Assembly (NCBI RefSeq): GCF_013282745.1
Contig: NZ_CP054044.1
Location: 1,364,001-1,428,000, forward strand
From: Yersinia bercovieri ATCC 43970
GTDB taxonomy: Bacteria; Pseudomonadota; Gammaproteobacteria; Enterobacterales; Enterobacteriaceae
Length of the DNA stretch: 64,000 nucleotides
Reading direction: 5' to 3'
How positions within the stretch are numbered: position 1 is the stretch's first letter; the number at the start of each line of letters is the position of its first letter. Below the pieces are notes generated by a model. It made no database searches. It saw nothing but the letters and a program-made list of their open reading frames with translations, and was not told the origin of the DNA. The position numbers and the translations under genes were made by a program. Positions 37,344 through 47,127 of the stretch are shown in pieces.

Positions 37344-38753
37344 CTAAACGCTGTAATACAGTTCAAACTCAACTGGGTGCGGAGTCATACGGACGCGGTC
37401 CATCTCCTCTTTACGCAGCTCGATATAAGCATCAATAGCATCGTCAGTGAACACGCCACCACGGGTCAGGAACTCGCGGTCTTCGCTCAGTGCAATCATG
37501 GCTTCGTCCAGTGAACCTGCTACTTTTGGAATCTCTGCTTCTTCTTCCGGTGGCAAGTCATACAGGTTTTTGTCCATCGCATCACCTGGGTGAATTTTGT
37601 TGATGATGCCATCAAGGCCAGCCATCAGCAGTGCGGCGAAGCACAGGTACGGGTTAGCCGCTGGATCAGGGAAGCGGGCTTCAATACGACGCGCTTTCGG
37701 GCTAGCAACCACTGGGATACGGATAGAAGCTGAACGGTTACGGGCAGAGTATGCCAGCATGACCGGTGCTTCGTAGCCTGGGACCAAACGCTTGTAGGAG
37801 TTGGTAGTCGGGTTAGCTAAGGCGTTGATAGCTTTAGCATGTTTGATGATGCCGCCGATGTAGAACAGCGCCATTTCAGACAGGCCAGCGTATTTATCGC
37901 CAGCGAACAGGTTAGTCCCGTTCTTGGACAAAGACATATGGCAGTGCATACCTGAACCGTTATCGCCAAACATAGGTTTTGGCATAAAGGTCGCGGTTTT
38001 ACCAAATGCGTGTGCCACGTTGTGCACCACGTATTTGTAGATCTGAATTTCGTCAGCTTTCTTGGTCATGGTATTGAAGCGGGTAGCCACTTCGTTCTGA
38101 CCTGCTGTTGCCACTTCATGGTGATGCGCTTCAACTACCAGACCCATCTCTTCCATGGTCAAACACATGGTAGAGCGCAGATCCTGTGAAGAGTCGACAG
38201 GAGGCACTGGGAAGTAGCCGCCTTTCACTGCTGGACGGTGGCCTTTGTTGCCGCCTTCGTATTTAGTGCTGGAGTTCCATGCGCCTTCGATATCATCGAT
38301 AGATACGTGGGAACCACGGATGCTGCTACCAAAACGAACGTCGTCGAACAGGAAGAATTCTGGTTCAGGCCCGAACAGCACGGTATCGGCGATACCAGAA
38401 GATTTCAGGAAATCTTCTGCACGCTTAGAGATAGAGCGTGGGTCGCGGTCATAACCTTGCATGGTGCCTGGCTCAAGGATGTCACAACGGATAATCAGTG
38501 TGGAGTCTTCGAAGAACGGGTCCATAACAGCGGTGCTGGCGTCTGGCATCAGTACCATGTCGGATTCGTTAATGCCTTTCCAGCCACCAATCGAGGAGCC
38601 ATCAAACATTTTGCCTTCTTCGAAAAAGTCAGCGTTGACCTGGTGAGCTGGAATAGTGATGTGCTGTTCTTTACCTTTGGTATCGGTGAAGCGCAAATCA
38701 ACAAATTTCACTTCGTGCTCATTCAGCATCGTCAAAACATGTTCAGCGGACAT
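37344..38753 (-). CDS. glnA: GlnA, glutamine synthetase type I
   Basis: Makes glutamine from glutamate, ammonia and ATP; the main ammonia-assimilating enzyme under limitation. It has 469 aa from the ATG at 38753, which is preceded by AGGAGAT. The metal and ATP sites [18 protein letters not shown] and the adenylylation loop [12 protein letters not shown] (Tyr near 398) are intact, so GlnE control is expected. A sigma-54 promoter and two NtrC sites lie upstream. It heads glnA-glnL-glnG. Confidence 0.98.
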   Translation of the reverse strand: MSAEHVLTMLNEHEVKFVDLRFTDTKGKEQHITIPAHQVNADFFEEGKMFDGSSIGGWKGINESDMVLMPDASTAVMDPFFEDSTLIIRCDILEPGTMQGYDRDPRSISKRAEDFLKSSGIADTVLFGPEPEFFLFDDVRFGSSIRGSHVSIDDIEGAWNSSTKYEGGNKGHRPAVKGGYFPVPPVDSSQDLRSTMCLTMEEMGLVVEAHHHEVATAGQNEVATRFNTMTKKADEIQIYKYVVHNVAHAFGKTATFMPKPMFGDNGSGMHCHMSLSKNGTNLFAGDKYAGLSEMALFYIGGIIKHAKAINALANPTTNSYKRLVPGYEAPVMLAYSARNRSASIRIPVVASPKARRIEARFPDPAANPYLCFAALLMAGLDGIINKIHPGDAMDKNLYDLPPEEEAEIPKVAGSLDEAMIALSEDREFLTRGGVFTDDAIDAYIELRKEEMDRVRMTPHPVEFELYYSV

Positions 38754-38906
38754 ACTTATATCTCCTGGATTTGTCATAGTCGTCGTCGTGGAACGATTAC
38801 CGTGTATTACTGAGGTTTATAGTGCTTCGGTGTCACTCAAAACAGCAAACTTGTCACTATTTATTTCGTACAGTTATTAGAGCTGGCGATTCATGCTAAA
38901 ATACAT

Positions 38907-38923
38907 TGCGAAATCTATGCCAA
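38907..38923 (-). promoter_or_regulatory. Sigma-54 promoter of glnA (glnAp2-like)
   Basis: On the minus strand, TTGGCATAGATTTCGCA has GG at -24 and GC at -12. It would start transcription near 38896, about 140 bp before the glnA ATG. Confidence 0.85.
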
Positions 38924-38995
38924 CTTTCCAAACCCCCCGTTTATGCCATATCATAGGGGTCTGCTGATATTCAGTATGCACCAGGATAGCTATAT

Positions 38996-39044
38996 TGCAC
39001 TATTCTGGTGCTTCATTTGCGCCGTTGAGCACTATATTGGTGCA
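38996..39044. promoter_or_regulatory. Two NtrC enhancer sites upstream of glnA
   Basis: TGCACTATTCTGGTGCT (38996-39012) and AGCACTATATTGGTGCA (39028-39044) match the NtrC consensus TGCAC-N6-GGTGCA. Their centres are 32 bp apart and lie about 108 and 140 bp upstream of the predicted start, the E. coli glnA geometry. Confidence 0.85.
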
Positions 39045-39198
39045 AAAGTGGGTCGAGAGGCTATTTTTGCACCGTGAAAGGGATCACAAACTAACCGCCG
39101 TCAGGTTGTTTATAAGAGAAGTTTGTGATCTTGTTTAGTCCCTCGCTTATTACGTGTACAATAGCGCGCTATTTCTAAATGCCTGAGGCAAAAAAGCT

Positions 39199-41022
39199 GT
39201 GATCGAGAATCTGCGTAACATCGCCATTATTGCGCACGTTGACCATGGGAAAACTACCCTGGTCGATAAGTTGCTACAACAATCTGGTACTTTCGGTGAA
39301 CGTACTGAAGCAACTGAACGTGTAATGGACTCCAACGATTTGGAGAAAGAGCGTGGGATAACCATCCTCGCGAAAAATACCGCCATTAACTGGAAAGACT
39401 ACCGCATCAACATCGTGGATACCCCAGGACACGCCGATTTCGGTGGTGAGGTTGAGCGTGTAATGTCTATGGTTGACTCTGTGCTGCTGGTCGTCGACGC
39501 AATGGATGGCCCGATGCCGCAGACCCGTTTCGTGACCAAAAAAGCCTTTGCTCATGGTCTGAAACCTATCGTGGTAATCAACAAAGTTGACCGTCCTGGC
39601 GCGCGTCCTGACTGGGTTGTGGATCAGGTGTTTGACCTGTTCGTTAACCTGGATGCAACCGACGAACAACTGGACTTCCCTATCATCTATGCATCTGCAT
39701 TGATGGGTATTGCGGGCGAAGACCACAATGATATGGCGCCGGACATGACCCCGCTGTATCAAGCAATCGTTGACCATGTGCCTGCGCCAGACGTAGACAG
39801 CACCGGTCCATTGCAGATGCAAATCTCCCAGTTGGACTACAACAACTACGTTGGTGTTATCGGCATCGGTCGTATCAAACGTGGTGTGGTTAAACCTAAC
39901 CAGCAAGTCACTGTTATCGATAGCGAAGGTAAAACTCGCAACGGTAAAGTCGGTAAAGTACTGGGCCATATGGGTCTGGAACGTATCGAAACCACACTGG
40001 CTGAAGCGGGCGACATCGTTGCTATCACGGGTCTGGGCGAGTTGAACATCTCTGACACTATCTGTGACGTGAATGCTGTTGAAGCATTGCCGCCGCTGTC
40101 TGTTGATGAACCGACCGTCACCATGTATTTCTGCGTTAACACCTCTCCGTTCTGTGGTAAAGAGGGCAAGTACGTGACTTCACGTCAGATCCTAGACCGC
40201 CTGAACAAAGAGTTGATCCATAACGTTGCTCTGCGTGTTGAAGAAACTGAAGATGCTGACGCATTCCGCGTATCAGGCCGTGGTGAACTTCACCTGTCGG
40301 TTCTGATCGAAAACATGCGCCGCGAAGGTTTCGAGCTGGCTGTATCTCGTCCTAAAGTTATCAACCGTATTATCGACGGTCGCCATCAAGAACCATTTGA
40401 AAGCGTTACTTTGGATATCGAAGAGCAGCACCAGGGCGCAGTGATGCAAGCCATGGGTGAGCGTAAAGGCGATGTTAAGGACATGATCCCAGACGGCAAA
40501 GGTCGTATTCGTCTGGATTACATGATCCCAAGCCGTGGCCTGATTGGCTTCCGTACAGAATTCATGACCATGACTTCGGGTACTGGTCTGCTTTACTCCA
40601 CATTCAGTCACTATGATGATGTGCGTCCGGGCGAAATCGGCCAACGTCAAAATGGCGTGCTGATCTCTAACGGTCAGGGTAAAGCTGTAGCGTTCGCATT
40701 GTACAAACTGCAAGACCGCGGCAAGCTGTTCATCGGTCACGGTACAGAAGTGTATGAAGGCCAGATCATCGGTATTCACTCACGTTCTAACGACCTGACT
40801 GTAAACTGCCTGACCGGTAAGCAATTGACCAACATGCGTGCATCCGGTACTGACGAAGCAACCACTCTGGTTCCTTTCCTGAAGAAAACGCTGGAACAGG
40901 CTCTGGAATTCATCGATGACGATGAATTGGTTGAAGTTACCCCGCAATCAATCCGTATCCGTAAGCGTCATTTGACGGAAAACGATCGTAAGCGTGCAGG
41001 TCGTGGTCCTAAAGAAGGTTAA
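39199..41022 (+). CDS. typA: TypA/BipA, ribosome-associated translational GTPase
   Basis: EF-G-like GTPase active in ribosome assembly and stress or cold growth; 607 aa, equal to E. coli BipA. G1 is AHVDHGKTT at residues 12-20, G3 [10 protein letters not shown]4 NKVDR; the C-terminal BipA-specific domain ends [18 protein letters not shown]. The start codon is GTG at 39199 (GTG ATC GAG AAT), confirmed by the conserved [14 protein letters not shown]. It is divergent from glnA. Confidence 0.97.
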   Translation: MIENLRNIAIIAHVDHGKTTLVDKLLQQSGTFGERTEATERVMDSNDLEKERGITILAKNTAINWKDYRINIVDTPGHADFGGEVERVMSMVDSVLLVVDAMDGPMPQTRFVTKKAFAHGLKPIVVINKVDRPGARPDWVVDQVFDLFVNLDATDEQLDFPIIYASALMGIAGEDHNDMAPDMTPLYQAIVDHVPAPDVDSTGPLQMQISQLDYNNYVGVIGIGRIKRGVVKPNQQVTVIDSEGKTRNGKVGKVLGHMGLERIETTLAEAGDIVAITGLGELNISDTICDVNAVEALPPLSVDEPTVTMYFCVNTSPFCGKEGKYVTSRQILDRLNKELIHNVALRVEETEDADAFRVSGRGELHLSVLIENMRREGFELAVSRPKVINRIIDGRHQEPFESVTLDIEEQHQGAVMQAMGERKGDVKDMIPDGKGRIRLDYMIPSRGLIGFRTEFMTMTSGTGLLYSTFSHYDDVRPGEIGQRQNGVLISNGQGKAVAFALYKLQDRGKLFIGHGTEVYEGQIIGIHSRSNDLTVNCLTGKQLTNMRASGTDEATTLVPFLKKTLEQALEFIDDDELVEVTPQSIRIRKRHLTENDRKRAGRGPKEG

Positions 41023-41046
41023 TTCTTCTTTGTTCTGCTGATACTT

Positions 41047-41065
41047 AGGGCGCGAAAAGCGCCCT
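41047..41065 (+). terminator. Probable typA terminator
   Basis: AGGGCGC and GCGCCCT form a 7-bp GC-rich stem with a 5-nt loop, 24 bp after typA. Only a short T-tract (GAGTTCTTTAT) follows. Confidence 0.65.
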
Positions 41066-41073
41066 GAGTTCTT

Positions 41074-41155
41074 TATCCCCTTCGACCTTGAAGCTGCTAC
41101 TGTGTTAGCTTCGTTCACTTGCTGCCTTGCCGTAACTCCAGTGTGTTTGGGGATA
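41074..41155. repeat. Degenerate YPAL-like palindromic element
   Basis: TATCCCC (41074-41080) and GGGGATA (41149-41155) bracket CCTTGAAGCTGCTA on the left and TAACTCCAGTGTG on the right, with TTCACTTGCTGCCTTGCCG inside, resembling the ends of the two better copies in this window. It lies between typA and yihX. Confidence 0.5.
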
Positions 41156-41276
41156 CTTCCTGCTGCTTACAAAAGTAATATTTTTCCTGATTCACCCCTG
41201 TCTTTTTCCTCCTCTCTCTGTTCAGTTTTACCTTTTCCCGTTACAGTGAAACTCACCATCTAATTGGGAGAGCGCT

Positions 41277-41864
41277 ATGCTGTATATCTTTGATCTAGGG
41301 AATGTGATTGTTGATATCGACTTTAAACGCGTGTTGGGTGTCTGGAGCAAATTAAGCAGTATTCCGCTAGCGACATTGAGCGAGCGCTTTACGATGGGCG
41401 AGGTATTCCAGCAGCATGAACGTGGGGAAATCAGCGATGAGGAGTTTGCCCGCCAGCTTAGTGATGAAATGGGCGTCTCTCTTAGCTTCGAACAGTTCGC
41501 CGAAGGATGGCAGGCGGTATTTGTCGCGTTGCGCCCTGAAGTGATCGCGATTATGCATAAATTGCGCGAGGAGGGGCATCGAGTGGTGGTGCTATCCAAT
41601 ACGAACCGCCTGCACTGTAATCACTGGCCACAACACTACCCTGAAGTGGCCGCCGCTGCCGATCATATGTATCTCTCTCAAGATCTGGGGATGCGCAAGC
41701 CGGAAGCCCGAATCTATCAACATGTGCTAAACGCGGAAAGTACCCCGGCGGAACAGGCTATCTTCTTCGATGATGTCGAGGCGAATATTGTCGCGGCTAG
41801 AATCGAAGGAATTACTGCCATTCATGTCACCGACCGAACGGTTATTCCTGCTTATTTTTCCTGA
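41277..41864 (+). CDS. yihX: YihX, HAD-family glucose-1-phosphatase
   Basis: HAD-like hydrolase of 195 aa. Motif I is IFDLGNVIVD at residues 4-13, motif II VVLSNTN near residue 103, the lysine of motif III is in GMRKPEARIYQ, and the acidic motif IV is IFFDDVEANI. E. coli YihX releases alpha-glucose from glucose-1-phosphate. It is followed after 88 bp by yihY on the same strand. The C-terminus is a few residues shorter than in E. coli. Confidence 0.92.
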   Translation: MLYIFDLGNVIVDIDFKRVLGVWSKLSSIPLATLSERFTMGEVFQQHERGEISDEEFARQLSDEMGVSLSFEQFAEGWQAVFVALRPEVIAIMHKLREEGHRVVVLSNTNRLHCNHWPQHYPEVAAAADHMYLSQDLGMRKPEARIYQHVLNAESTPAEQAIFFDDVEANIVAARIEGITAIHVTDRTVIPAYFS

Positions 41865-41952
41865 TAAGTTCTTGCTCCAACCATTAATGGGTTAGCCTTA
41901 GTGGTCACGCTGGCCCCAAACTGGGCCAGATCGTGTTGACTGAGAGACGAAC

Positions 41953-42837
41953 ATGGCAAAATTTCTGCGTTTTCGCGTAGCTCCTCCCTTAAAACCCTGT
42001 GTCACTTTTGGGCGAATGCTTTACAGCCGAATCGATAAAGACGGGTTAACGATGCTAGCTGGCCATTTGGCCTATGTATCATTACTTTCGCTGGTGCCAC
42101 TTATCACGGTGGTTTTTGCCCTGTTCGCGGCGTTTCCGATGTTTGCCGATATCAGCATCAAATTGAAAGCCTTCATCTTTTCCAATTTTATGCCCGCTAC
42201 CGGCGACATCATCCAAAACTACCTTGAGCAGTTTGTCGCGAACTCCAATCGCATGACGGTGGTCGGCACCTGTGGTTTGATTGTGACCGCGCTGCTGCTG
42301 ATTTACTCGGTAGACAGTGTGCTTAACCAGATCTGGCGCAGCAAAACCCCGCGTTCACTGGTGTTTTCATTTGCGGTCTACTGGATGGTACTGACTCTGG
42401 GGCCGATTCTGGTGGGGGCCAGCATGGTGATAAGCTCCTACCTGCTGTCACTGCAATGGCTGGCAAATGCTCAGGTCGACAGCATGATCGATGAGATATT
42501 GCGGGTGTTTCCGCTATTGATCTCCTGGGTCTCATTTTGGTTATTGTACAGTGTGGTGCCCACCGTGCGGGTGCCGGCCCGAGACGCGCTGATCGGCGCA
42601 TTGGTCGCGGCACTGCTATTTGAGCTAGGTAAGAAAGGATTCACAATGTATATCACGCTGTTCCCCTCTTATCAGTTGATGTATGGGGTGCTGGCCGTCA
42701 TCCCAATCCTATTCCTCTGGGTCTACTGGAGCTGGTGCATCGTGCTACTGGGGGCGGAAATTACCGTCACCTTGGGTGAGTATCGAGCACTGCGCCATAA
42801 GCCGAATGGGGAAGAGAGCCAGAGCCAGGAGATGTGA
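41953..42837 (+). CDS. yihY: YihY/BrkB family inner-membrane protein
   Basis: A 294-aa polytopic protein with about six membrane segments, of the YihY/BrkB (formerly 'RNase BN') family; biochemical role unknown. Family features are [12 protein letters not shown] near residue 43, [17 protein letters not shown] near 118 and a C-terminal [14 protein letters not shown] helix. The dtd start is 6 bp after its stop codon, so yihY-dtd are co-transcribed. Confidence 0.93.
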   Translation: MAKFLRFRVAPPLKPCVTFGRMLYSRIDKDGLTMLAGHLAYVSLLSLVPLITVVFALFAAFPMFADISIKLKAFIFSNFMPATGDIIQNYLEQFVANSNRMTVVGTCGLIVTALLLIYSVDSVLNQIWRSKTPRSLVFSFAVYWMVLTLGPILVGASMVISSYLLSLQWLANAQVDSMIDEILRVFPLLISWVSFWLLYSVVPTVRVPARDALIGALVAALLFELGKKGFTMYITLFPSYQLMYGVLAVIPILFLWVYWSWCIVLLGAEITVTLGEYRALRHKPNGEESQSQEM

Positions 42838-42843
42838 AGCATT

Positions 42844-43281
42844 ATGATTGCGTTGATTCAACGGGCGCTTAGCGCCAATGTGGTGGTAGACGGAAAGATT
42901 GTCGGGGAGATAGGCCCCGGATTGCTGATTTTACTCGGCGTCGAACAAGAGGATACCGAGCAAAAAGCGCAGCGCTTATGTGATCGGGTGCTGGGGTATC
43001 GAATTTTTGGCGACGAAAACGACAAAATGAATCTCAATGTTCAGCAAGCGGGCGGCAGCGTGCTGGTGGTATCGCAATTTACACTGGTTGCCGACACCCA
43101 AAAGGGCATGAGGCCCAGCTTTTCCCGTGGTGCAGCGCCCGCAGAAGCTGAACGCTTATATCACTATTTTGTTGCTCAGTGCCGTGAGCGTGGTGTAAAA
43201 ACTGAAACGGGATTATTTGCAGCAGATATGAAAGTCAGTCTGGTAAACGATGGCCCAGTGACTTTCTGGTTACAAGTCTAG
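42844..43281 (+). CDS. dtd: Dtd, D-aminoacyl-tRNA deacylase
   Basis: Removes D-amino acids wrongly charged to tRNA, notably D-Tyr. It has 145 aa, the usual length, with the active-site segments [17 protein letters not shown] at about residues 78-94 and [10 protein letters not shown] at the C-terminus. Downstream of yihY, upstream of fabY, the E. coli order. Confidence 0.97.
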   Translation: MIALIQRALSANVVVDGKIVGEIGPGLLILLGVEQEDTEQKAQRLCDRVLGYRIFGDENDKMNLNVQQAGGSVLVVSQFTLVADTQKGMRPSFSRGAAPAEAERLYHYFVAQCRERGVKTETGLFAADMKVSLVNDGPVTFWLQV

Positions 43282-43365
43282 GGGCAGGATATTGCTTGGG
43301 CTTACGACATGGATTGAGGGTTATGTCATAGATTTTATTGATAATTATAAAGAGAGAATGTGCCT

Positions 43366-44289
43366 ATGTACCACTTGCGTGTGCCCATAACAGAACAAGA
43401 ACTCAAAGATTATTATCAATTCCGTTGGGAGATGTTACGCAAGCCACTGCACCAACCGGTGGGTTCAGAAAAAGACGCCTACGATGCTATGGCACATCAC
43501 CAGATGGTGGTGGATGAGCAGGGCAAGCCCGTCGCCATTGGTCGGCTGTATATCAATGCTGATAATGAGGCCGCTATTCGCTTTCTGGCCGTTGCCCCCT
43601 CAGTCCGTGATAAGGGGCTAGGAACACTGGTGGCGATGACCTTAGAGTCGGTGGCGCGTCAGGAGGGGGTGAAGCGGGTCGTCTGTAGCGCCCGTGAAGA
43701 TGCGGTCGATTTCTTTGCCAAACTGGGCTTTGTCAGCCAGGGGGAGATAACCGCGCCGCAAACGACACCAGTACGCCACTTTTTGATGATAAAACCCGTC
43801 GCCACCATGGATGACATTTTACATCGCCCCGATTGGTGTGGTCAGTTGCAGCAAGCTTGGTACGACCATATCCCGCTCAGTGAAAAAATGGGGGTGCGCA
43901 TCAGCCAATATACCGGTCAGCGTTTTGTCACCACGATGCCGGAGGCGGGCAACCAAAACCCGCACCACACCTTATTCGCGGGTAGTCTGTTCTCGCTGGC
44001 GACCCTGACGGGCTGGGGGCTGATTTGGTTATTGTTGCGCGAACGTCATTTAGGCGGCACCATTATTCTCGTCGATGCACACATTCGCTACAGTGCGCCG
44101 GTGACCGGCAGGCCAAGAGCGGTTGCTGAACTAAGTTCATTAAGTGGCGATCTGGATCGTCTGGCCCGAGGCCGCCGCGCCAGAGTGCAGTTAGACGTCA
44201 AATTATTTGGCGATGAAGATGTAGGTTCTGTCTTTTCAGGCACTTATATGGTGCTACCTGTTGCCGCCGGAGATGACGCCGTCCGCTAA
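43366..44289 (+). CDS. fabY: FabY (YiiD), acetyl-ACP/thioesterase-type fatty-acid synthesis initiator
   Basis: A two-domain protein of 307 aa: an N-terminal GNAT acetyltransferase domain (to about residue 150, with [10 protein letters not shown] as acetyl-CoA loop) and a C-terminal hot-dog domain (with [20 protein letters not shown]). E. coli FabY offers another route to start fatty-acid synthesis. The ATG at 43366 gives the conserved MYHLRVP; an in-frame GTG at 43360 is the alternative. It is the last gene before the accessory island. Confidence 0.92.
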   Translation: MYHLRVPITEQELKDYYQFRWEMLRKPLHQPVGSEKDAYDAMAHHQMVVDEQGKPVAIGRLYINADNEAAIRFLAVAPSVRDKGLGTLVAMTLESVARQEGVKRVVCSAREDAVDFFAKLGFVSQGEITAPQTTPVRHFLMIKPVATMDDILHRPDWCGQLQQAWYDHIPLSEKMGVRISQYTGQRFVTTMPEAGNQNPHHTLFAGSLFSLATLTGWGLIWLLLRERHLGGTIILVDAHIRYSAPVTGRPRAVAELSSLSGDLDRLARGRRARVQLDVKLFGDEDVGSVFSGTYMVLPVAAGDDAVR

Positions 44290-44305
44290 ACATCACCCTT
44301 AAGCC

Positions 44306-44344
44306 GCCCGTCCAATTGATAGCAGATTAACGGGCATCTTTTTA
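44306..44344 (+). terminator. Probable fabY terminator
   Basis: GCCCGT (44306-44311) and ACGGGC (44330-44335) form a stem with an 18-nt loop, followed by ATCTTTTTA. Confidence 0.6.
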
Positions 44345-44426
44345 CCTCACCACCTTATTCGCCCCGCTTTCCTGTGACCGCCCGCACTATTTCACCGAAT
44401 TGTTTGCCGAGACATGTGCAATATTA

Positions 44427-44451
44427 AATATATAACTTACAGTTATATATT
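44427..44451. promoter_or_regulatory. Perfect inverted repeat upstream of the sigma-54 activator gene
   Basis: AATATATAAC and GTTATATATT are perfect 10-bp arms around TTACA, about 200 bp before the activator start. No T-run follows, and the stem is AT-only except for one pair, so an operator fits better than a terminator. The remaining gap (44345-44653) shows no gene. Confidence 0.5.
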
Positions 44452-44653
44452 GATGGATCTGATTTTTTCGCCATAACAGGCAGGGGGAACACCGCCTATT
44501 TGATGTGCAGAGCACACGCCAATGCATTAAATTTTGTTGATATTATTGAATAAAAACCACTGAAGCACTCATCTTTCCCCATACTCTAATCACAGCAATC
44601 ACCTCCAGATGGTTCGATCTTATTTCTCCATCCTTGGTGTCAAGGAGGGAGTC

Positions 44654-46912
44654 ATGCCAGTATTTGAGGGTAATTCATCAATTAATGTTATTGGTTCGTC
44701 CCCGGCATTTAATCAGCTTTTACGTTTGGTTGAGCGGGTTGCGCCATCGCAACAAAGTTTACTGATTTGCGGCCCCACCGGGTGCGGCAAAGAGGTGATT
44801 GCCCAATTGGTTCATCAGCGCAGTAAGAATCCCTTGGCCCCCTTTATTGATCTTAACTGTGGCGCGATCCCTGAGCATTTGGTTGAGGCGGAGCTATTTG
44901 GCCATGTCAAAGGCGCATTTACCGGGGCATCCGGTGATCGGCGCGGTCATTTGGAAATGGTCGGCAGTGGCACCCTATTTTTAGATGAAATCGGTGAAAT
45001 GCCCTTATCGGTGCAACCTAAGCTGCTGCGGGCATTAGAAACCCGCACATTTCGTCCGATTGGCAGCAGTGATGTGCGCCATTTTAAGGGGCGAGTGGTG
45101 GCGGCGACCCACCGGAACCTGCTGACTCAAGTCAAAAGCGGCGTTTTCAGGGAGGATCTCTACTACCGCTTAGGGGTCATCACACTGGATATTCCCGCCC
45201 TTAGTCAGCGCAGGGAGGATATCCCCGCCTTAATTGAACATTTCGCCTCACTGCAAACTCACCGATTAGTCTTCAACGCCCACGCGATGTCCCACCTACA
45301 GCAGTACCCCTGGCCGGGCAATGTGCGGGAGTTGCGCAATTTAGTCGACAGATTAGCGGCACTATCGGATACCCACTTAATTACTCGCGAGGTGCTGGAC
45401 ACCTTTATGCCAACCGCGCAGCTTGAGGTGAAAGTGTCATCGGATCTGCTGGCTGACGCCATGTTGGCACTACCGGGGGGCGATAAGTTGGTGGTGGTGG
45501 AACAGCTGTTGATTGAGCGAGCACTCCAGCGGACGACGGGCAATAAAACGGCAGCAGCCCAATTGCTGGGTATCAGCCGCAAATCGGTGGAGCGGCGCAT
45601 TCAGGGCCGGATGGATAAGCGGCCCATAGCGCTACAGCATTTGCAGGAGGGAATGCGGCTGATGCAGTGCTCGGCCTACCACGAAGCTATTGCTGATCTG
45701 CAAAAAGGATTACAACTGCTGGTGGGGATCACTTTAGATGAGGAGGTCCGGCAGCTTCACTACAACCTCTATCGCCAACTCAGTCTCAGCTATCAAATAT
45801 TGCATGGTTGGTTAAGTCATGATGCCCTGAAATATCATAATGATGCGATCACTCTGGGTAAGAAAACCGGCGATGAGTCGGAGCTGGCCGAACTATGTTT
45901 CTGGCGCTGGTCAGCACAGTTAATGCTCCTTGATTTACCGCAGGTTCGCACCCTGGCTCAGGAGTTACTGCAACGCGGGCAGACAGAAAAAACCGCGCAG
46001 ATATGGCGTGAAGCCCATATCGCACTGGCCAGCACCCTGTTTTGGCTGGGGGATAATCAGGAAGTTTTAACCTGCTTATTACGCAGCAAATTGCTGAGTA
46101 TGCCTTGCGAATATAGTGATCAACAGGGTTTGGATTTAGTCGGCATGGCGCTGACCTTGGAGGGGCTGGCGCTCTTGCAACTGGGCAAATTCAAGCGGGC
46201 CAGAGAGATCGCCAAAAAATTGGAATTACGCGCCGCTGATGAAAACATTATTGCTTTTCATCGTGTTATCTCACTACGAGGGGCGGCATGGCTGGCCTGC
46301 CTATTCGAGGAGAGTGACAGTTTGGGGCGATTGACCCACGGGTTAGAAACAGTGACGCAGCAATATGGTTTTGCGTTTTATCAGGGGCTGGGGAAGTTGC
46401 TGAAAGGCTGTCATCTACTGATGCAGCATGATTATGCGCAGGCGGAGCAGCATATGCTTGATGGCGATGAAACCGACCTATTTTGTCAGGGCGGCAAGCT
46501 ATTTCACTCTTTTCAAGCATGGAAACGTGGCGAATTATTACTGCTATCTGGGCGACCACAACAGTGCGATGCCCTAATTTCATCGGCGCTGGAACTCGCC
46601 TTCAAGCACCAAGAGCGGGCCTATATCAGCGAATTAATGATTGTTAAAGCCCGCGCCAGAGGAGCACTGCATGACCTTATTGGTGCGGAACAAGGTTTTC
46701 GTTGTGCCATTGCGACCGCACAAACATTGGGGGTTATTCCTGCCCAACTGGTTGCGACTCACGAACTGGCCAACTTATTAGCCCAAACGCGGCGAAAACC
46801 AGAAGCTATTACCCTGCTGTCCAACATGCTGAAAAGCATCGATCCTCATGAGGCTCCCCCTTTTGTTAGCCGAGCGACTCAACTGCTAGCTGAGTGGCTT
46901 CAACCGGAATGA
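44654..46912 (+). CDS. Sigma-54-dependent activator with internal Fis-type HTH and C-terminal TPR-like region
   Basis: A 752-aa enhancer-binding protein without a receiver, PAS or GAF domain at the N-terminus. The AAA+ domain spans residues 10-255: Walker A GPTGCGKE (40-47), the sigma-54 loop GAFTGA (87-92), Walker [11 protein letters not shown] (106-115), arginine region FREDLYYRLG and WPGNVREL. A Fis-type helix-turn-helix follows at about 286-317 (GNKTAAAQLLGISRKSVERR). The last 420 residues are helical and look like TPR repeats, perhaps the sensor. AAGGAGG five bases before ATG 44654 fixes the start, although the frame is open for 15 more codons. A perfect sigma-54 promoter stands 127 bp downstream, before the next gene, so local activation is likely. 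Confidence 0.88.
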   Translation: MPVFEGNSSINVIGSSPAFNQLLRLVERVAPSQQSLLICGPTGCGKEVIAQLVHQRSKNPLAPFIDLNCGAIPEHLVEAELFGHVKGAFTGASGDRRGHLEMVGSGTLFLDEIGEMPLSVQPKLLRALETRTFRPIGSSDVRHFKGRVVAATHRNLLTQVKSGVFREDLYYRLGVITLDIPALSQRREDIPALIEHFASLQTHRLVFNAHAMSHLQQYPWPGNVRELRNLVDRLAALSDTHLITREVLDTFMPTAQLEVKVSSDLLADAMLALPGGDKLVVVEQLLIERALQRTTGNKTAAAQLLGISRKSVERRIQGRMDKRPIALQHLQEGMRLMQCSAYHEAIADLQKGLQLLVGITLDEEVRQLHYNLYRQLSLSYQILHGWLSHDALKYHNDAITLGKKTGDESELAELCFWRWSAQLMLLDLPQVRTLAQELLQRGQTEKTAQIWREAHIALASTLFWLGDNQEVLTCLLRSKLLSMPCEYSDQQGLDLVGMALTLEGLALLQLGKFKRAREIAKKLELRAADENIIAFHRVISLRGAAWLACLFEESDSLGRLTHGLETVTQQYGFAFYQGLGKLLKGCHLLMQHDYAQAEQHMLDGDETDLFCQGGKLFHSFQAWKRGELLLLSGRPQQCDALISSALELAFKHQERAYISELMIVKARARGALHDLIGAEQGFRCAIATAQTLGVIPAQLVATHELANLLAQTRRKPEAITLLSNMLKSIDPHEAPPFVSRATQLLAEWLQPE

Positions 46913-46960
46913 GCCGGCATCAGCGCCGATGGTCATTTTCGGCCAATGCTCTTTTTTCTC

Positions 46961-46976
46961 TGGACGGAATCGTCCA
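46961..46976. promoter_or_regulatory. Candidate upstream activator site for the sigma-54 regulator
   Basis: TGGACGGAATCGTCCA has perfect 6-bp arms around GAAT. It lies about 98 bp before the predicted start of the downstream sigma-54 promoter, a usual enhancer distance. Binding by the neighbouring activator is inferred. Confidence 0.55.
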
Positions 46977-47038
46977 TGTTTGTGAGTTTTTAGCGCACAA
47001 AAATTAAATTAATAGTTATAAATCAACTGGTTAATTGG

Positions 47039-47055
47039 TTGGCACGCAGGTTGCA
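47039..47055 (+). promoter_or_regulatory. Sigma-54 (-24/-12) promoter
   Basis: TTGGCACGCAGGTTGCA is a full match to the consensus TTGGCACNNNNNTTGCA, with GG and GC at the required spacing. Transcription should start near 47067, 61 bp before the next ATG. Confidence 0.92.
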
Positions 47056-47127
47056 ATTTCTACTGTGGGTAGAGTATCAGATGTACTACCTAATGATGTT
47101 TCTCTCTTATCTATTAAGGAACACAAT

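Noticed and set aside
38238..38813. A 191-codon frame antisense to glnA
   Set aside because: Mirror frame of glnA, which is fully conserved; composition is His/Phe-rich as expected from the antisense of a highly expressed gene.
39274..39969. A 231-codon frame antisense to typA
   Set aside because: Typical mirror frame of a strongly codon-biased gene; the protein shows no domain and there is no promoter or ribosome-binding site.
47035..47127. Upstream extension of the 225-aa unknown gene
   Set aside because: The extra codons lie over the sigma-54 promoter and before the predicted transcription start, so they cannot be in that mRNA.
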